DNA of 64,000 bases from Agrobacterium tumefaciens str. B6 (lineage in GTDB: Bacteria > Pseudomonadota > Alphaproteobacteria > Rhizobiales > Rhizobiaceae), in the NCBI RefSeq assembly GCF_001541315.1, contig NZ_LMVK01000045.1, positions 124,001 to 188,000 of the forward strand, in the 5' to 3' direction. Shown here piece after piece: positions 15,939 through 28,131 of the stretch. The translations under genes were made by a program, and so were the position numbers. A model generated the notes under the pieces. The model made no database searches. It saw only the letters and a program-made list of their open reading frames with translations, and was not told where the DNA came from. Position 1 is the first letter of the stretch. Each line of letters opens with the position of its first letter.

Positions 15939-18900
15939 ATGATCCTGAGCGGCCGCGGTGTCACGGCCGTTCTCGGCCCCACCAATACCGGCAAGACCCA
16001 TTACGCGATCGAGCGGATGGTCGCGCATGGCAGCGGTGTCATCGGCCTACCGCTGCGTCTTCTGGCGCGGGAGGTCTATACCCGCCTCGTTGAAAAGGTT
16101 GGGGCGCCGAATGTGGCGCTGATTACCGGCGAAGAAAAAATAGCGCCTCCCAAAGCCAAATATTCCGTCTGCACGGTTGAAGCCATGCCGCGCGAGACGA
16201 GTGCCGCCTTCGTCGCGATCGATGAGGTGCAGCTGGCGGGCGATCTCGAGCGCGGGCATATCTTCACCGACCGGGTGCTGCATCTGCGCGGGCGGGAGGA
16301 AACGCTGCTGCTCGGCGCGGGCACGATGCGCCCGATCCTCGAAAAGCTGCTGCCGGGAATTACCGTGGTGGAACGTCCGCGCCTGTCGCAGCTTTTTTAT
16401 GCGGGTCAGAAGAAGATAACCCGTCTGCCACAGCGCACGGCGATCGTCGCTTTTTCCGCCGATGAGGTCTATGCCATTGCCGAACTGGTGCGCCGCCAGC
16501 GCGGTGGCGCAGCCGTGGTGCTGGGTGCGCTTTCGCCACGCACGCGCAATGCGCAGGTGGGTCTCTACCAGTCCGGCGATGTCGAATATCTCGTCGCGAC
16601 GGACGCCATCGGCATGGGTCTCAACCTCGATGTCGATCATGTCGCCTTCGCACAGGACCGCAAATTCGACGGTTATCAGTTCCGCAATCTCAATCCCGGC
16701 GAGATCGGCCAGATTGCCGGCCGCGCCGGTCGCCACCTTCGCGACGGCACATTCGGTGTGACGGGGCGTGTCGATCCGTTCGATGACGAATTGGTGGAGC
16801 GGATCCAAACCCATCAGTTCGACGCGGTGAAGGTGCTGCAATGGCGGACGAAAAATTTCGATTTTTCCTCCATCGCCAATCTGCGCCTGAGCCTCGACGC
16901 CGCACCGGCGATCCAGGGACTTTCGCGCGCGCTGCCGGCAATTGACCAGCAGGCGCTGGAATATCTGTCGCGTTATCCTGAGATCATTGATGTGACGACC
17001 ACCGATTCGCGGGTGGAAAAGCTCTGGGAGGCCTGCGCGCTGCCCGATTATCGCCGCATCGCCCCCGCACAGCATGCCGACCTGATCTCCACGCTCTATT
17101 TCGACCTCGTCAAACGGGGGGCGGTGAACGAGGATTTCATGGCCGAGCAGGTGCGCCGCGCCGACCGGACGGATGGAGAGATCGATACCTTGTCTGCAAG
17201 GATTGCGCAGATCAGAACATGGACTTATGTATCGAACCGCCCAGGATGGCTTGCCGATCCGACACACTGGCAAGAAAAGACTCGGGAAATCGAGGATCGA
17301 TTGTCCGATGCGCTACATGAAAGGTTGACGAAACGCTTTGTTGATCGCAGGACATCTGTGCTCATGAGGCGCCTGAGAGAGAATGCGATGCTTGAAGCTG
17401 AAATCAGTGTAAATGGTGATGTCTTTGTAGAAGGACATCACGTCGGCCAGTTGGCCGGGTTCCGGTTCACGCCGGTGCCGGGAATGGAAGGGCCGGATCA
17501 GAAGGCCGTGCAGGCTGCGGCGCAGAAGGCGCTCGCGCTCGAATACGAGGCGCGTGCTGCGCGTCTGCACGCCAGTGGAAACGGCGATCTCGCTTTGAGC
17601 TCCGATGGTCTGGTTCGCTGGTTGGGCGAGCCGGTAGCCCGCCTTTCGGCCGGCGACAACATCATGAAGCCGCGGGTGATCCTGCTTGCCGACGAGCAGT
17701 TGAGCGGCAATGCCCGTGATCACGCGCTGGCGCGCGTCGAGCGTTTCGTCAATCATCAGATTGCGACCGTGCTGAAGCCGCTGGACGATATTTCCCGCGC
17801 CGAAGACCTTCAGGGTCTGGCGAAGGGGCTGGCGTTCCAGCTGGTCGAAAATCTTGGCGTGCTGTTCCGCCGCGACGTTGCCGAAGACGTGAAGTCGCTG
17901 GATCAGGACGCGCGCGCCTCCATGCGCCGTTACGGCGTGCGTTTCGGCGCCTACCATGTTTTCCTGCCCGCGCTGCTCAAGCCCGCTCCGGCGGAGCTCG
18001 TCACGCTGCTCTGGGCTTTGAAGAATGATGGCCTCGGCAAGCCGGGTTACGGCGATCTCATTCCGGTGCTTGCCGCCGGCCGTACATCGGTCGTCACCGA
18101 TGCCAGCTTCGAGCGCATGTTCTATAAGCTCGCCGGTTTCCGTTTCCTCGGAAAGCGCGCCGTGCGTATCGACATTCTCGAGCGTCTGGCTGATCTCATC
18201 CGTCCGCTCCTGCAGTGGAAGCCCGGCCAGCAGCCGCGTCCGGAAGGCGCCTATGACGGTCGCCGTTTCACGACCACGACGGCCATGCTTTCCATTCTCG
18301 GCGCGACGCTCGACGACATGGAAGAAATTCTGAAGGGCCTTGGTTACCGAGCCGACCAGGTGACGGCGGAAGAGGCGCAGGCCTTCCTCGCCAGCCACGC
18401 CGGTGCCTCTGCCCCGGTTGCTGCAGAAGCGGCGACGGCAGAAGAGGAAAACATCGAGACCGAGGAGCACGAGCCGGCTTCCGAAGAGCAGGTGTCCGAA
18501 ACGGCGACTGTTGCGGAAGGCGAAGCTGCCGAGGCGCCGGTTGCGGAAGTTGCCAGCGAAGAGGCTGCTGCAGCCGAGGCTGCACCGGAAAGCGCCGAGG
18601 CCACCGAGCCCAAGCCTGTCCTTCTGTGGCGTCCGGGTGGTCGCAACGAAAATCAGCGTGGCGAAAGCCGCCGTCCCGGCAATCGCGGTCAAGGCCGTGG
18701 TGAGGGAGCCCGCGAACAGGGCGAGCGTCGCGGTGAAGGCCGTCGCGACAATCGTGACGGTGCAAACCGCGAAGCTGCAAATCGCAGTGGCGACGGCGAG
18801 CGCAAGCGTGATGGCGGACGTCCCGACCGTGGCAACAACCGCAACAATGATCGTCATGATCGCGGGGAGCGCAAGGACCGGCCGGAACGCAATGACCGTG

Positions 18901-19019
18901 GCGGAAAGCCGCAGGGGCAGCAGCGCTTCGAAGCCAAGCCGCCGCGCAAGGAGAAGCCGCTCGATCCGGATTCACCTTTCGCAAAGCTCGCTGCTCTCAA
19001 GGAGCAGCTGAAGAAGTAA
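15939..19019 (+). CDS. SUV3-like DExH RNA/DNA helicase with long charged C-terminal tail
   Basis: 1,026 residues from ATG 15939 (TTG 15924 is an alternative with weak GGATAG upstream). Helicase core: Walker A GPTNTGKTH at residues 13-21, DEVQLA box near 92, motif VI QIAGRAGRH near 260, as in mitochondrial SUV3 and its alphaproteobacterial relatives. After about residue 820 comes a Glu/Ala-rich stretch, then a very basic Arg/Asn/Gly/Asp-rich tail of about 110 residues ending LAALKEQLKK, like RNA-binding RGG tails. A role in RNA turnover or ribosome metabolism is inferred. The S4-domain gene follows after 4 bp, suggesting a shared transcript. Confidence 0.88.
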   Translation: MILSGRGVTAVLGPTNTGKTHYAIERMVAHGSGVIGLPLRLLAREVYTRLVEKVGAPNVALITGEEKIAPPKAKYSVCTVEAMPRETSAAFVAIDEVQLAGDLERGHIFTDRVLHLRGREETLLLGAGTMRPILEKLLPGITVVERPRLSQLFYAGQKKITRLPQRTAIVAFSADEVYAIAELVRRQRGGAAVVLGALSPRTRNAQVGLYQSGDVEYLVATDAIGMGLNLDVDHVAFAQDRKFDGYQFRNLNPGEIGQIAGRAGRHLRDGTFGVTGRVDPFDDELVERIQTHQFDAVKVLQWRTKNFDFSSIANLRLSLDAAPAIQGLSRALPAIDQQALEYLSRYPEIIDVTTTDSRVEKLWEACALPDYRRIAPAQHADLISTLYFDLVKRGAVNEDFMAEQVRRADRTDGEIDTLSARIAQIRTWTYVSNRPGWLADPTHWQEKTREIEDRLSDALHERLTKRFVDRRTSVLMRRLRENAMLEAEISVNGDVFVEGHHVGQLAGFRFTPVPGMEGPDQKAVQAAAQKALALEYEARAARLHASGNGDLALSSDGLVRWLGEPVARLSAGDNIMKPRVILLADEQLSGNARDHALARVERFVNHQIATVLKPLDDISRAEDLQGLAKGLAFQLVENLGVLFRRDVAEDVKSLDQDARASMRRYGVRFGAYHVFLPALLKPAPAELVTLLWALKNDGLGKPGYGDLIPVLAAGRTSVVTDASFERMFYKLAGFRFLGKRAVRIDILERLADLIRPLLQWKPGQQPRPEGAYDGRRFTTTTAMLSILGATLDDMEEILKGLGYRADQVTAEEAQAFLASHAGASAPVAAEAATAEEENIETEEHEPASEEQVSETATVAEGEAAEAPVAEVASEEAAAAEAAPESAEATEPKPVLLWRPGGRNENQRGESRRPGNRGQGRGEGAREQGERRGEGRRDNRDGANREAANRSGDGERKRDGGRPDRGNNRNNDRHDRGERKDRPERNDRGGKPQGQQRFEAKPPRKEKPLDPDSPFAKLAALKEQLKK

Positions 19020-19023
19020 GCCT

Positions 19024-19440
19024 ATGGGAAGCAGCGAACAGCCACTGGAAGGCACGCGTCAGCGTCTGGACAAGTGGCTGTTCTTTGCCCGTATGGCCAA
19101 GTCCCGTTCGCTTGCCCAAGGCTACATTCAGTCGGGCCACGTCAAGGTCAACGGGGTTACCATCCGCCAACCCAGCCATGCGGTGAAGGCGGGTGACAGG
19201 CTCGATATCGGTTTCGAGCGCATGGACAAGGTGCTTGTCGTCAAGTCCGGCGGAACACGGCGTGGGCCCTATGAGGAAGCCAGACTTCTCTATGACGACC
19301 AGACACCGCCACGGGAACCTTCCGACAGGCTGACGCCTCTCGAGCAGGCGTTGCGCCAGCCGGGCAGCGGGCGTCCGACTAAAAAAGAGCGCAGGGCGCT
19401 CGACAGGTTTCTGTCTGATAGCGACGGAAGCAAAGATTAG
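19024..19440 (+). CDS. S4-domain RNA-binding protein (Hsp15-like)
   Basis: 138 residues. The N-terminal S4 domain is clear: QRLDKWLFFARMAKSRSLAQGYI, then GHVKVNGVTIRQPSHAVKAGDRLDI. A basic, disordered-looking tail follows (RPTKKERRALDRF). The layout resembles Hsp15, which rescues stalled 50S subunits carrying peptidyl-tRNA. It starts 4 bp after the helicase stop and is very probably translationally coupled, which suggests both act on ribosomal RNA. Confidence 0.88.
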   Translation: MGSSEQPLEGTRQRLDKWLFFARMAKSRSLAQGYIQSGHVKVNGVTIRQPSHAVKAGDRLDIGFERMDKVLVVKSGGTRRGPYEEARLLYDDQTPPREPSDRLTPLEQALRQPGSGRPTKKERRALDRFLSDSDGSKD

Positions 19441-19598
19441 AATAAACCTCCAAGTCGCACCCGTTTTTCAGAATTGTTTATCCTTGCTATCTGTAGTCAA
19501 AGGCATTACGTCACTTGCGAAATTGCCCTGTCTGAATTCCGGGCGACGGCTTGTGTTCCGAAGCCCAAAGACCCGGCCTGCATATTCTGGAGTTCATC

Positions 19599-19937
19599 AT
19601 GACATATGTCGTGACCGACAATTGCATCCGCTGCAAATATACCGATTGCGTTGAGGTCTGCCCCGTCGACTGCTTTTACGAGGGTGAAAATTTCCTCGCG
19701 ATCAATCCCGATGAATGCATCGATTGTGGTGTGTGCGAGCCGGAATGTCCCGCCGAGGCTATCAAGCCCGATACGGAGCCGGGTCTCGACAAGTGGCTGA
19801 AGCTCAATGCCGAATATGCGGCAATCTGGCCGAACATCACAATCAAGCGTGACCCGATGGCGGAAGCCAAGGAAATGGACGGCGTTGAAGGCAAGCTGGA
19901 GCTTTATTTCTCTGCCGAGCCCGGCAAGGGCGACTGA
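19599..19937 (+). CDS. fdxA: 7Fe ferredoxin FdxA
   Basis: 112 residues, the standard length of this family. The N-terminal cluster motif [17 protein letters not shown] holds the ligands for the [3Fe-4S] centre, and [12 protein letters not shown] those for the [4Fe-4S] centre. The C-terminal extension ([17 protein letters not shown]) is typical of the Azotobacter FdI type. It is a low-potential electron carrier in the cytoplasm. GGAG lies 6 bases before the ATG at 19599; the longer ORF from 19551 has no support. The 158 bp before it presumably carries its own promoter. Confidence 0.95.
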   Translation: MTYVVTDNCIRCKYTDCVEVCPVDCFYEGENFLAINPDECIDCGVCEPECPAEAIKPDTEPGLDKWLKLNAEYAAIWPNITIKRDPMAEAKEMDGVEGKLELYFSAEPGKGD

Positions 19938-19971
19938 CCTCGGATTTACGAAGGTCCTGTACAAATATTTG

Positions 19972-20007
19972 AAAAGCCCTCGTTGCACCCAGCACGAGGG
20001 CTTTTTG
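19972..20007. terminator. Bidirectional terminator between fdxA and holA
   Basis: Twelve-bp perfect stem AAAAGCCCTCGT/ACGAGGGCTTTT with a 10-base loop and T-runs on both strands. It lies between two convergent genes, 2 bp from the end of holA. Confidence 0.9.
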
Positions 20008-20008
20008 T

Positions 20009-21046
20009 TTATCCGCCGCGGCCGGATTGGAGCGTGGTGGAGAGCAATGTCAGAAGGGCCACGCTTTCCTCCAGACTTTGCCGCTGGCGGCTTTGCAGGA
20101 TGGCGGCCTGCAGACGGTTCATCTCGCGGGCAATCGCCGCTGGCTGCCACGTTCGCAGCGCTCTTTCGATGACGGGTTTTCTGCGGAAGTGGATGTGGCG
20201 TCCAAGCGTCTGCATGACCTGGCCGGCCTGCAGTTTTTTCTCATCCATTTCGGCCCGCATCTGGTCGAGCAGCTGGAATTGCTTGAGGCATCCTTGGAGC
20301 ACAAGGAAGATCGGCGTCTTCGAAGAGACGATCTTCTGTGTCGCATGGAAAAAGGCGTTTCTGTCGCCTTTCAGGATGGCGTCGACGGCATCGTCGGCGG
20401 AGACCGTGCTGGCATCGCCGATAATGGAGAGAACGTCGTCTTCTTCGATCACGTCCGCGCCACGGCAATAGAGCGCGAGCTTACGGATTTCATTGCGCGA
20501 AGCGATACGGTCGCCGCCGAGCGATTCTATCAGCCTCTGCCGCGCAGCAGGCGCGATGCGCAGATTGTCTGCGGATAGTTCCTGATCGATCAGTGCATTC
20601 AGCGAGCGGGCATCGTCGGCATAACAGGGGATCGCGGCGATGGAGCGCGCAGGCTCCGCGATCTTGCGCAGTCCGGTACCTTTTTTGACATCGCCCGCTT
20701 CGATGATCAGGAAGCTCGCTTCCGGCGGCGTTTCCGCCAGAATCTGGAGGGCATCCACCAGCGCCTTTTCGGCTGAGGCACCTTTGACCCAGACAAGTTT
20801 TTCACCGCCGAAAAGACCGATGGCGTTCACTTCGTCGAGCAGACGGCCCGGGTCGCCCTGCAGATCGGATGCGGTCAGCTTCAGCGATGCGAAAGCGTCG
20901 TCGGGATCGATACCGGTCTTTTTGGCGATGAGGGTCGCCCGTTCCGACACGAGGCCGCGATCCGGGCCGTAGAGCACGAAAATGCGAAAGCGCTCCGCCG
21001 GATTTTCGGCGAAGCGCTCGAATTCATGGGACTTTATCTCCGTCAC
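20009..21046 (-). CDS. holA: DNA polymerase III subunit delta
   Basis: 345 residues, family-typical. The N-terminal AAA-like region reads FRIFVLYGPDRGLVSERA (degenerate P-loop of HolA), then GLFGGEKLVWVKGA. The C-terminal collar domain includes CLKQFQLLDQMR and ends with a helix shared with the family (ALLTLLSTTL). HolA opens the beta clamp within the clamp loader. It is third in the leuS-lptE-holA operon, the arrangement seen across proteobacteria, with an 11 bp gap after lptE. Confidence 0.93.
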   Translation of the reverse strand: MTEIKSHEFERFAENPAERFRIFVLYGPDRGLVSERATLIAKKTGIDPDDAFASLKLTASDLQGDPGRLLDEVNAIGLFGGEKLVWVKGASAEKALVDALQILAETPPEASFLIIEAGDVKKGTGLRKIAEPARSIAAIPCYADDARSLNALIDQELSADNLRIAPAARQRLIESLGGDRIASRNEIRKLALYCRGADVIEEDDVLSIIGDASTVSADDAVDAILKGDRNAFFHATQKIVSSKTPIFLVLQGCLKQFQLLDQMRAEMDEKKLQAGQVMQTLGRHIHFRRKPVIERALRTWQPAAIAREMNRLQAAILQSRQRQSLEESVALLTLLSTTLQSGRGG

Positions 21047-21057
21047 GGCCGCCGCTC

Positions 21058-21606
21058 TCAGCGGCCGAGTGTGGCGGCGATATCGGTGCGGATGATTTCA
21101 GCCAGTTCCCGGGCGGCACGATTCTCGGCGTCGCGAGTTGCACGGATCTTGGCGAATTCCTGCTGCGGCAAGTCCACCTGCGCCGTCACGCTGCGGCGTG
21201 CAGAGCGCAGAATCTGACCGTCGGAAACGCGCGTCAGCACATATTGACCGCTCATCACGACACGGCCGGGATAGGGGCCGTCGTAATTGTTGTTCGCCCG
21301 GGTCGTTAGGTCATAGTTCTGCACTTCCGTTGACGTGGCGCTCGAGCTTACAAAAACTTTGACGTTATATTGCGCCGTGGCCGGTTGGCCCGCGCCGCCG
21401 GCCATCAGAAAGATCAGCTGATTGCGGACTTCCTGCCCGACCCTGCCACCGGTCTCGGAGACGCTGACGGCCGCCAGCCTCTCCTTGGTTCCGGAAGCCT
21501 CACCATAAAGCGGGCGCACCTGGCAGCCTGCCAGAAGACCAGCCATCGTCACGACGGAAATCGCTGCCGCGACGCGGCTCCATCTTGAAAAAACGTCAGA
21601 CAACAA
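21058..21606 (-). CDS. lptE: LPS-assembly lipoprotein LptE
   Basis: 182 residues. The lipoprotein signal peptide has lipobox LLAGC at about residues 24-28, followed by QVRPLYG, the usual start of mature LptE in alphaproteobacteria. The rest is an alpha/beta domain with the [17 protein letters not shown] strand and a C-terminal helix. It plugs LptD and helps insert LPS into the outer membrane. The start is TTG at 21606 or 21603, overlapping the end of leuS by 8 to 11 bases, with AGAGGA about 9 bases upstream. The overlap points to translational coupling with leuS. Confidence 0.88.
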   Translation of the reverse strand: MLSDVFSRWSRVAAAISVVTMAGLLAGCQVRPLYGEASGTKERLAAVSVSETGGRVGQEVRNQLIFLMAGGAGQPATAQYNVKVFVSSSATSTEVQNYDLTTRANNNYDGPYPGRVVMSGQYVLTRVSDGQILRSARRSVTAQVDLPQQEFAKIRATRDAENRAARELAEIIRTDIAATLGR

Positions 21607-24226
21607 TGTTCACAATCCTCTGCGGAACCACGATGACTTTTTTGGGCTCGCCACCGGCAAGAATCGATTTGACGGCATCCAGCGCAAGGGCGGCCGTTCG
21701 AACCGCATCTTGATCCGCATCGCGCGCGATTGTCAATTCGCCACGCTTCTTGCCATTGACCTGCACGGGCATGACCACGTCGTTTTCCTCGACCAGCGAA
21801 GCGACGAAGCTTGGCCATGGTGTCTGGGCCACGAGGCCCGTATTGCCCAGCGCCGACCAGCATTCTTCCGCCAGATGCGGTGTCATCGGGGCAATGATGC
21901 GGATGAGGATTTCGACGGCGTCGCGCGCCGCTGCCTTGACGTCGTCAGGCTTTCCGCCAGAAGCAACATCGGCGAGCGGACCGGCCAGCGCATTGACCAG
22001 TTCGTAGATGCGGGCGATGGCCTTGTTGAAGGCGAGCTTGTCCAGATCTTCCTGAACAGCCTTCAGCGTCTTGTGAGCCGCCTTGGAGGCTGCCAGCCCT
22101 TCGCCTTCGGTTGCCGGTTTCGGCTTCACGTCCTTCAACTGTTCGGCTGCTTCGCCAATGATCCGCCAGACGCGCTGAACGAATCGGTTTGCACCTTCCA
22201 CACCGGCTTCAGACCAGATGACGTCGCGATCAGGTGGCGAATCGGAGAGAACGAAGAAGCGCGCGGTATCCGCCCCGTAGGATGCGATGATATCGTCAGG
22301 GTCGACCACGTTCTTCTTAGACTTCGACATCTTCTCGATGGAGCCGATCTTCACCTCTTCGCCGGAAGAGAGCAGGAAGGCGCGGCGCGCGCCGTCGTTT
22401 TCCTCGATCCGCAGTTCGGCAGGCGGCACCCATTCACGCGTTGTGCCTTCACCGCGGCTGTAAGTCTCGTGGACCACCATGCCCTGGGTGAACAAGCCCT
22501 TGAAGGGTTCCTTGACATCCACATGCCCTGTTTCGCGCATCGCACGGGTGAAGAAGCGCGAATAGAGCAGGTGCAGGATGGCATGCTCTATACCGCCGAT
22601 ATATTGATCCACCGGCAGCCAGTGATTGGCGACCTTCGGGTCGGTCGGTGCGTCTTCCCACGGCGCGGTGAAGCGCGTGTAATACCAGCTGGAATCGACG
22701 AATGTATCCATCGTATCCGTTTCGCGGCGTGCGTCATGGCCGCATTGCGGGCAGGAGACATGGCGCCATGTGGGATGCCGGTCCAGCGGGTTGCCGGGCA
22801 CATCGAAAGTCACGTCGTCGGGCAGTTTGACCGGCAGATCCTTTTTCGGAACCGGCACCACGCCGCAGACTTCGCAATGGATGACCGGGATAGGGCAACC
22901 CCAGTAACGCTGGCGGGAAATGCCCCAGTCGCGCAGGCGGAAATTGACCTTGCGCTCGGCCTGCGGCGTGTTGCCCAGCATCTCAGCAGAGAGCTTCTGC
23001 ACGACCGCCTCAAAAGCGTCCGTCGTATTCATGCCGTTCAGGAAGCCGGAATTGATCATCACGCCATCATCGGTGAAGGCGGTGTCTTCGATGGTGAAGC
23101 TTGCGGCATCCGGACCTTCCGGTGCGACGACGGCGACGACCGGCAGGCCGTATTTGCGGGCGAAATCCAGATCGCGCTGGTCGCCGGAGGGGCAGCCGAA
23201 GATCGCGCCGGTGCCATAGTCCATCAATACGAAGTTGGCGACATAGACCGGCAGTTCCCATGTCGGGTCCAGCGGGTGCACGACCTTGACGCCGGTATCG
23301 ATACCCTTCTTTTCCGCCGTTTCCAGCGCTGCCAAGGAGGTGCCATGGCGGCGGCATTCGTCGCAGAACTCGGCAATCGCAGGATTCTGCGCAGACAGTT
23401 CCCGCGCCAGCGGATGGTCGGCGGCGATCGCCAGGAAGGATGCGCCGAACAGCGTGTCCGGGCGCGTCGTATAGACGGTGATGTCGGAGAAACCTTCCGG
23501 CGCCGTGTCAGTGACGGTTTGCCAGCGCAGCGACAGGCCTTCAGAGCGGCCGATCCAGTTTTTCTGCATCAGGCGCACTTTTTCCGGCCATTGATCCAGC
23601 GTATCCAGCTCGTCCAGCAGGTCCTGGCTGAAATCGGTGATGCGGAAGAACCATTGCGTCAGTTCGCGCTGTTCCACCAGCGCGCCGGAACGCCAGCCGC
23701 GGCCGTCGATCACCTGCTCATTGGCGAGAACAGTGTGGTCGACCGGGTCCCAGTTGACCTTGGACTGCTTGCGATAGACCAGACCCTTTTCCATGAAATC
23801 GACGAACAGCGCCTGCTGGCGATGGTAATATTCCACGTCACAGGTGGCGAATTCGCGGGTCCAGTCCAGCGACAGGCCCATGGATTTCAGCTGGCCGCGC
23901 ATGGTGGCGATGTTCTGGTAGGTCCAGTCCTTCGGATGAACCTTGTTCTGCATGGCGGCATTTTCGGCAGGCATGCCGAAGGCGTCCCAGCCCATCGGAT
24001 GCAGGACGTTGAAACCACGGGCACGCTTGTAGCGGGCGACGACGTCGCCCATGGCGTAGTTGCGGACATGGCCCATATGGATGCGTCCCGATGGATAAGG
24101 AAACATCTCTAGAACGTAATACTTCTCACGCGGATCGCTGTTGTCGGTGACGAAAACCTTGTCTTCGTTCCATTTCTGCTGCCAGCGCGGCTCGGCGTCG
24201 CGAGGATTGTAACGTTCGATGGCCAT
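21596..24226 (-). CDS. leuS: Leucyl-tRNA synthetase
   Basis: 876 residues. Class I signatures: [15 protein letters not shown] with the HMGH version of HIGH near residue 45, and [11 protein letters not shown] near residue 633. The CP1 editing domain ([14 protein letters not shown]) and a zinc-ribbon-like CxxC pair (CPQCGHD) are visible. It charges tRNA-Leu and edits mischarged amino acids. It is the first gene of leuS-lptE-holA and diverges from yggS across 193 bp. Confidence 0.98.
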   Translation of the reverse strand: MAIERYNPRDAEPRWQQKWNEDKVFVTDNSDPREKYYVLEMFPYPSGRIHMGHVRNYAMGDVVARYKRARGFNVLHPMGWDAFGMPAENAAMQNKVHPKDWTYQNIATMRGQLKSMGLSLDWTREFATCDVEYYHRQQALFVDFMEKGLVYRKQSKVNWDPVDHTVLANEQVIDGRGWRSGALVEQRELTQWFFRITDFSQDLLDELDTLDQWPEKVRLMQKNWIGRSEGLSLRWQTVTDTAPEGFSDITVYTTRPDTLFGASFLAIAADHPLARELSAQNPAIAEFCDECRRHGTSLAALETAEKKGIDTGVKVVHPLDPTWELPVYVANFVLMDYGTGAIFGCPSGDQRDLDFARKYGLPVVAVVAPEGPDAASFTIEDTAFTDDGVMINSGFLNGMNTTDAFEAVVQKLSAEMLGNTPQAERKVNFRLRDWGISRQRYWGCPIPVIHCEVCGVVPVPKKDLPVKLPDDVTFDVPGNPLDRHPTWRHVSCPQCGHDARRETDTMDTFVDSSWYYTRFTAPWEDAPTDPKVANHWLPVDQYIGGIEHAILHLLYSRFFTRAMRETGHVDVKEPFKGLFTQGMVVHETYSRGEGTTREWVPPAELRIEENDGARRAFLLSSGEEVKIGSIEKMSKSKKNVVDPDDIIASYGADTARFFVLSDSPPDRDVIWSEAGVEGANRFVQRVWRIIGEAAEQLKDVKPKPATEGEGLAASKAAHKTLKAVQEDLDKLAFNKAIARIYELVNALAGPLADVASGGKPDDVKAAARDAVEILIRIIAPMTPHLAEECWSALGNTGLVAQTPWPSFVASLVEENDVVMPVQVNGKKRGELTIARDADQDAVRTAALALDAVKSILAGGEPKKVIVVPQRIVNIVV

Positions 24227-24419
24227 TGTTTAGAATTCCGGGTATCGAGGGGAAAAATTTGCGCTGACCTTCACCATGAAACGACCGGGGCGTCAAGTTT
24301 GGCGGGGCATTCGGGCGTTCAATCTTGACCAGCTTGCCTCAAATGGTGCTAAACCCGCTTGGCATCAAGGCAATCGGCGTCTAGTTAGCGTTGCGAATGG
24401 TTCAAATGAAGGTCTTGTG

Positions 24420-25079
24420 ATGGAAATCGAAGCACGTCTTGAGGATGTCAGGCAGCGCATTGGTGATGTCGCGGAAAAATCCGGCCGCAAGCCTGCGGAT
24501 GTTGCCCTCGTCGCGGTCTCGAAGACCTTCGATGCGGAGGCGACCCAGCCGGTCATCGATGCTGGCCAGCGTGTGTTCGGCGAAAACCGTGTGCAGGAAG
24601 CGCAGGGCAAGTGGCCGGCGCTGAAAGAGAAGACTGACGGCATAGAGTTGCGTCTGATCGGCCCGTTGCAATCCAACAAGGCGGCGGATGCCGTGGCGCT
24701 GTTTGATGTCGTCGAGAGCGTCGACCGCGAAAAGATCGCCCGCGCGCTTGCCGAGGAATGCGGCAAGCAGGGCCGCAGCCTTCGGTTTTATGTTCAGGTC
24801 AATACGGGGCTTGAGCCGCAAAAGGCGGGCATCGATCCGCGTGAGACCGTTGCTTTCGTGGCCTTTTGCCGGGATGAGCTGAAATTGCAGATCGAGGGAT
24901 TGATGTGCATTCCGCCGGCCGATGAAAATCCCGGCCCGCATTTTGCGCTGCTGGCGAAGCTTGCCAGGGAGTGCGGCCTTGAGAAGCTTTCCATGGGCAT
25001 GTCGGGCGATTTCGAAACCGCCGTCGAATTCGGCGCGACCAGTGTGCGTGTGGGTTCGGCCATCTTCGGTACGCGATAA
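24420..25079 (+). CDS. yggS: YggS-family pyridoxal-phosphate homeostasis protein
   Basis: 219 residues. It is an alanine-racemase-like TIM barrel without the C-terminal domain. The PLP lysine is in LVAVSKTF, followed by FGENRVQEAQGKW and the signature RLIGPLQSNKA, then LSMGMSGDFETAVEFGAT near the C-terminus. It buffers and delivers PLP; no catalytic activity is known. The ATG at 24420 with AAGG upstream is preferred over the longer ORF from 24276. It diverges from leuS and converges with the DUF1013 gene. Confidence 0.94.
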   Translation: MEIEARLEDVRQRIGDVAEKSGRKPADVALVAVSKTFDAEATQPVIDAGQRVFGENRVQEAQGKWPALKEKTDGIELRLIGPLQSNKAADAVALFDVVESVDREKIARALAEECGKQGRSLRFYVQVNTGLEPQKAGIDPRETVAFVAFCRDELKLQIEGLMCIPPADENPGPHFALLAKLARECGLEKLSMGMSGDFETAVEFGATSVRVGSAIFGTR

Positions 25080-25088
25080 GGCCATAAA

Positions 25089-25118
25089 CAAAAAACCCGG
25101 CGCTGAGGCCGGGTTTCA
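25089..25118. terminator. Terminator between yggS and the DUF1013 gene
   Basis: AAACCCGGC/GCCGGGTTT stem (25093-25116) with 6-base loop. The longer T-run is on the minus strand, so it serves the DUF1013 gene best, but it should also stop yggS transcripts. Confidence 0.85.
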
Positions 25119-25136
25119 AGCATTCGAAAACGTCGA

Positions 25137-25838
25137 TCAGTACTGATCGTCTTCGTCTTCGTCCTTCTGCGTGGATTTCAGCGAGGAGAGCTTCTTGAAG
25201 ACCGCATCGGCGTCGATCTGTTCGTCTTCTTCGCGCTGGAGGTTGTAATCCAGACCTTCCGTCACGGTTGCCGGCTGCAGCGTGTTGTCCAGCTCTTCGG
25301 CTGTCGGCAGCGGGCGGCCGCGCGAGGCGCGTTCGACTTCAAGGTCGAGGTCGATCTGGCTGCAGAGGCCGAGCGTTACCGGATCCATCGGCGTCAGGTT
25401 TGCCGAGTTCCAGTGGGTACGGTCGCGAATCTGCTCGATCGTCGATTTCGTGGTGCCGACGAGACGCGAAATCTGCGCATCCTTCAGTTCCGGGTGGTTG
25501 CGAACGAGCCAGAGAATGGCGTTCGGACGGTCCTGACGCTTGGAAACCGGCGTGTAGCGCGGGCCACGGCGCTTGGATTCCGGCACGCGGACCTTCGGCT
25601 CGGAAAGCTTCAGCTTATGGTTCGGATTGGCTTCGGCGCGGGCGATTTCGTCGCGGGAAAGCTGTCCGGTTGCGATCGGATCGAGGCCCTTGATGCCCTG
25701 CGCGGCTTCACCGTCGGCAATTGCCTTGACTTCAAGCGGATGCAGTTTGCAGAACGTGGCGATCTGATCGAACGACAGCGCGGTGTTGTCAACCAGCCAT
25801 ACAGCCGTAGCTTTTGGCATGAGCAATTGTTGAGCCAT
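25137..25838 (-). CDS. trcR: DUF1013 protein, TrcR-type cell-cycle regulator
   Basis: 233 residues. MAQQLLMPKATAVWLVDNTALSFDQIATFC begins an HTH-like region, and a second HTH-like segment is LKDAQISRLVGTTKSTIEQIRDRTHW. The C-terminus is strongly acidic (KDEDEDDQY). DUF1013 is restricted to alphaproteobacteria, and recent annotation calls it cell-cycle transcriptional regulator TrcR; I recall that name but cannot verify it here. AAGGA before the ATG at 25838 fixes the start; the longer ORF to 26036 is not supported. It diverges from acsA. Confidence 0.75.
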   Translation of the reverse strand: MAQQLLMPKATAVWLVDNTALSFDQIATFCKLHPLEVKAIADGEAAQGIKGLDPIATGQLSRDEIARAEANPNHKLKLSEPKVRVPESKRRGPRYTPVSKRQDRPNAILWLVRNHPELKDAQISRLVGTTKSTIEQIRDRTHWNSANLTPMDPVTLGLCSQIDLDLEVERASRGRPLPTAEELDNTLQPATVTEGLDYNLQREEDEQIDADAVFKKLSSLKSTQKDEDEDDQY

Positions 25839-26071
25839 AGATACAGTCCTTCTGTCCGTCCGCGCCGGTGTCGCGGGCGTGGTATCAACCACTGATTTCC
25901 GGGATATTGGCGCTCTATAACCGGATTGCATCATAATTGCAATTCTTTGCGAAACAAATGACCTTTGTCTAATTGCCGTGCGCATTTGAACTGCTATGAA
26001 TTCAACACATGCCTGAGGTGGGAGTCTCAAGGTCACGCATATCTAGCCATATCTGGTTCCAGGAGGAGTTC

Positions 26072-28024
<1,953 letters not shown>

Positions 28025-28035
28025 TCTTTTGAAGA

Positions 28036-28057
28036 GGCTGCTTCGGCAGCCTTTTTT
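28036..28057 (+). terminator. Terminator of acsA
   Basis: GGCTGC-TTCG-GCAGCC, a 6-bp stem with UUCG tetraloop, followed by six Ts. It starts 11 bp after the acsA stop. Confidence 0.92.
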
Positions 28058-28078
28058 CTGTTGGCCATTTTCACAAAC

Positions 28079-28115
28079 AAAAACACCCGGAGGTGGAACC
28101 TCCGGGTGTTTTCAA
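28079..28115. terminator. Strong bidirectional terminator of the dctQMP arm
   Basis: Perfect 15-bp stem (28081-28095 with 28099-28113) and a 3-base loop, T-rich on both strands. It lies 18 bp after the dctP stop and is a backup for acsA read-through. Confidence 0.92.
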
Positions 28116-28131
28116 TTTTATCCAGACAGGA

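Noticed and set aside
15593-15994. 133-codon minus ORF and 84-codon plus ORF upstream of the helicase
   Set aside because: No domain, no ribosome site, and they run across palindromic regulatory-looking sequence and into the helicase gene.
21710-24112. 800-codon ORF on the plus strand opposite leuS
   Set aside because: It is antisense to an unmistakable leucyl-tRNA synthetase, with no recognisable domains and no ribosome site.
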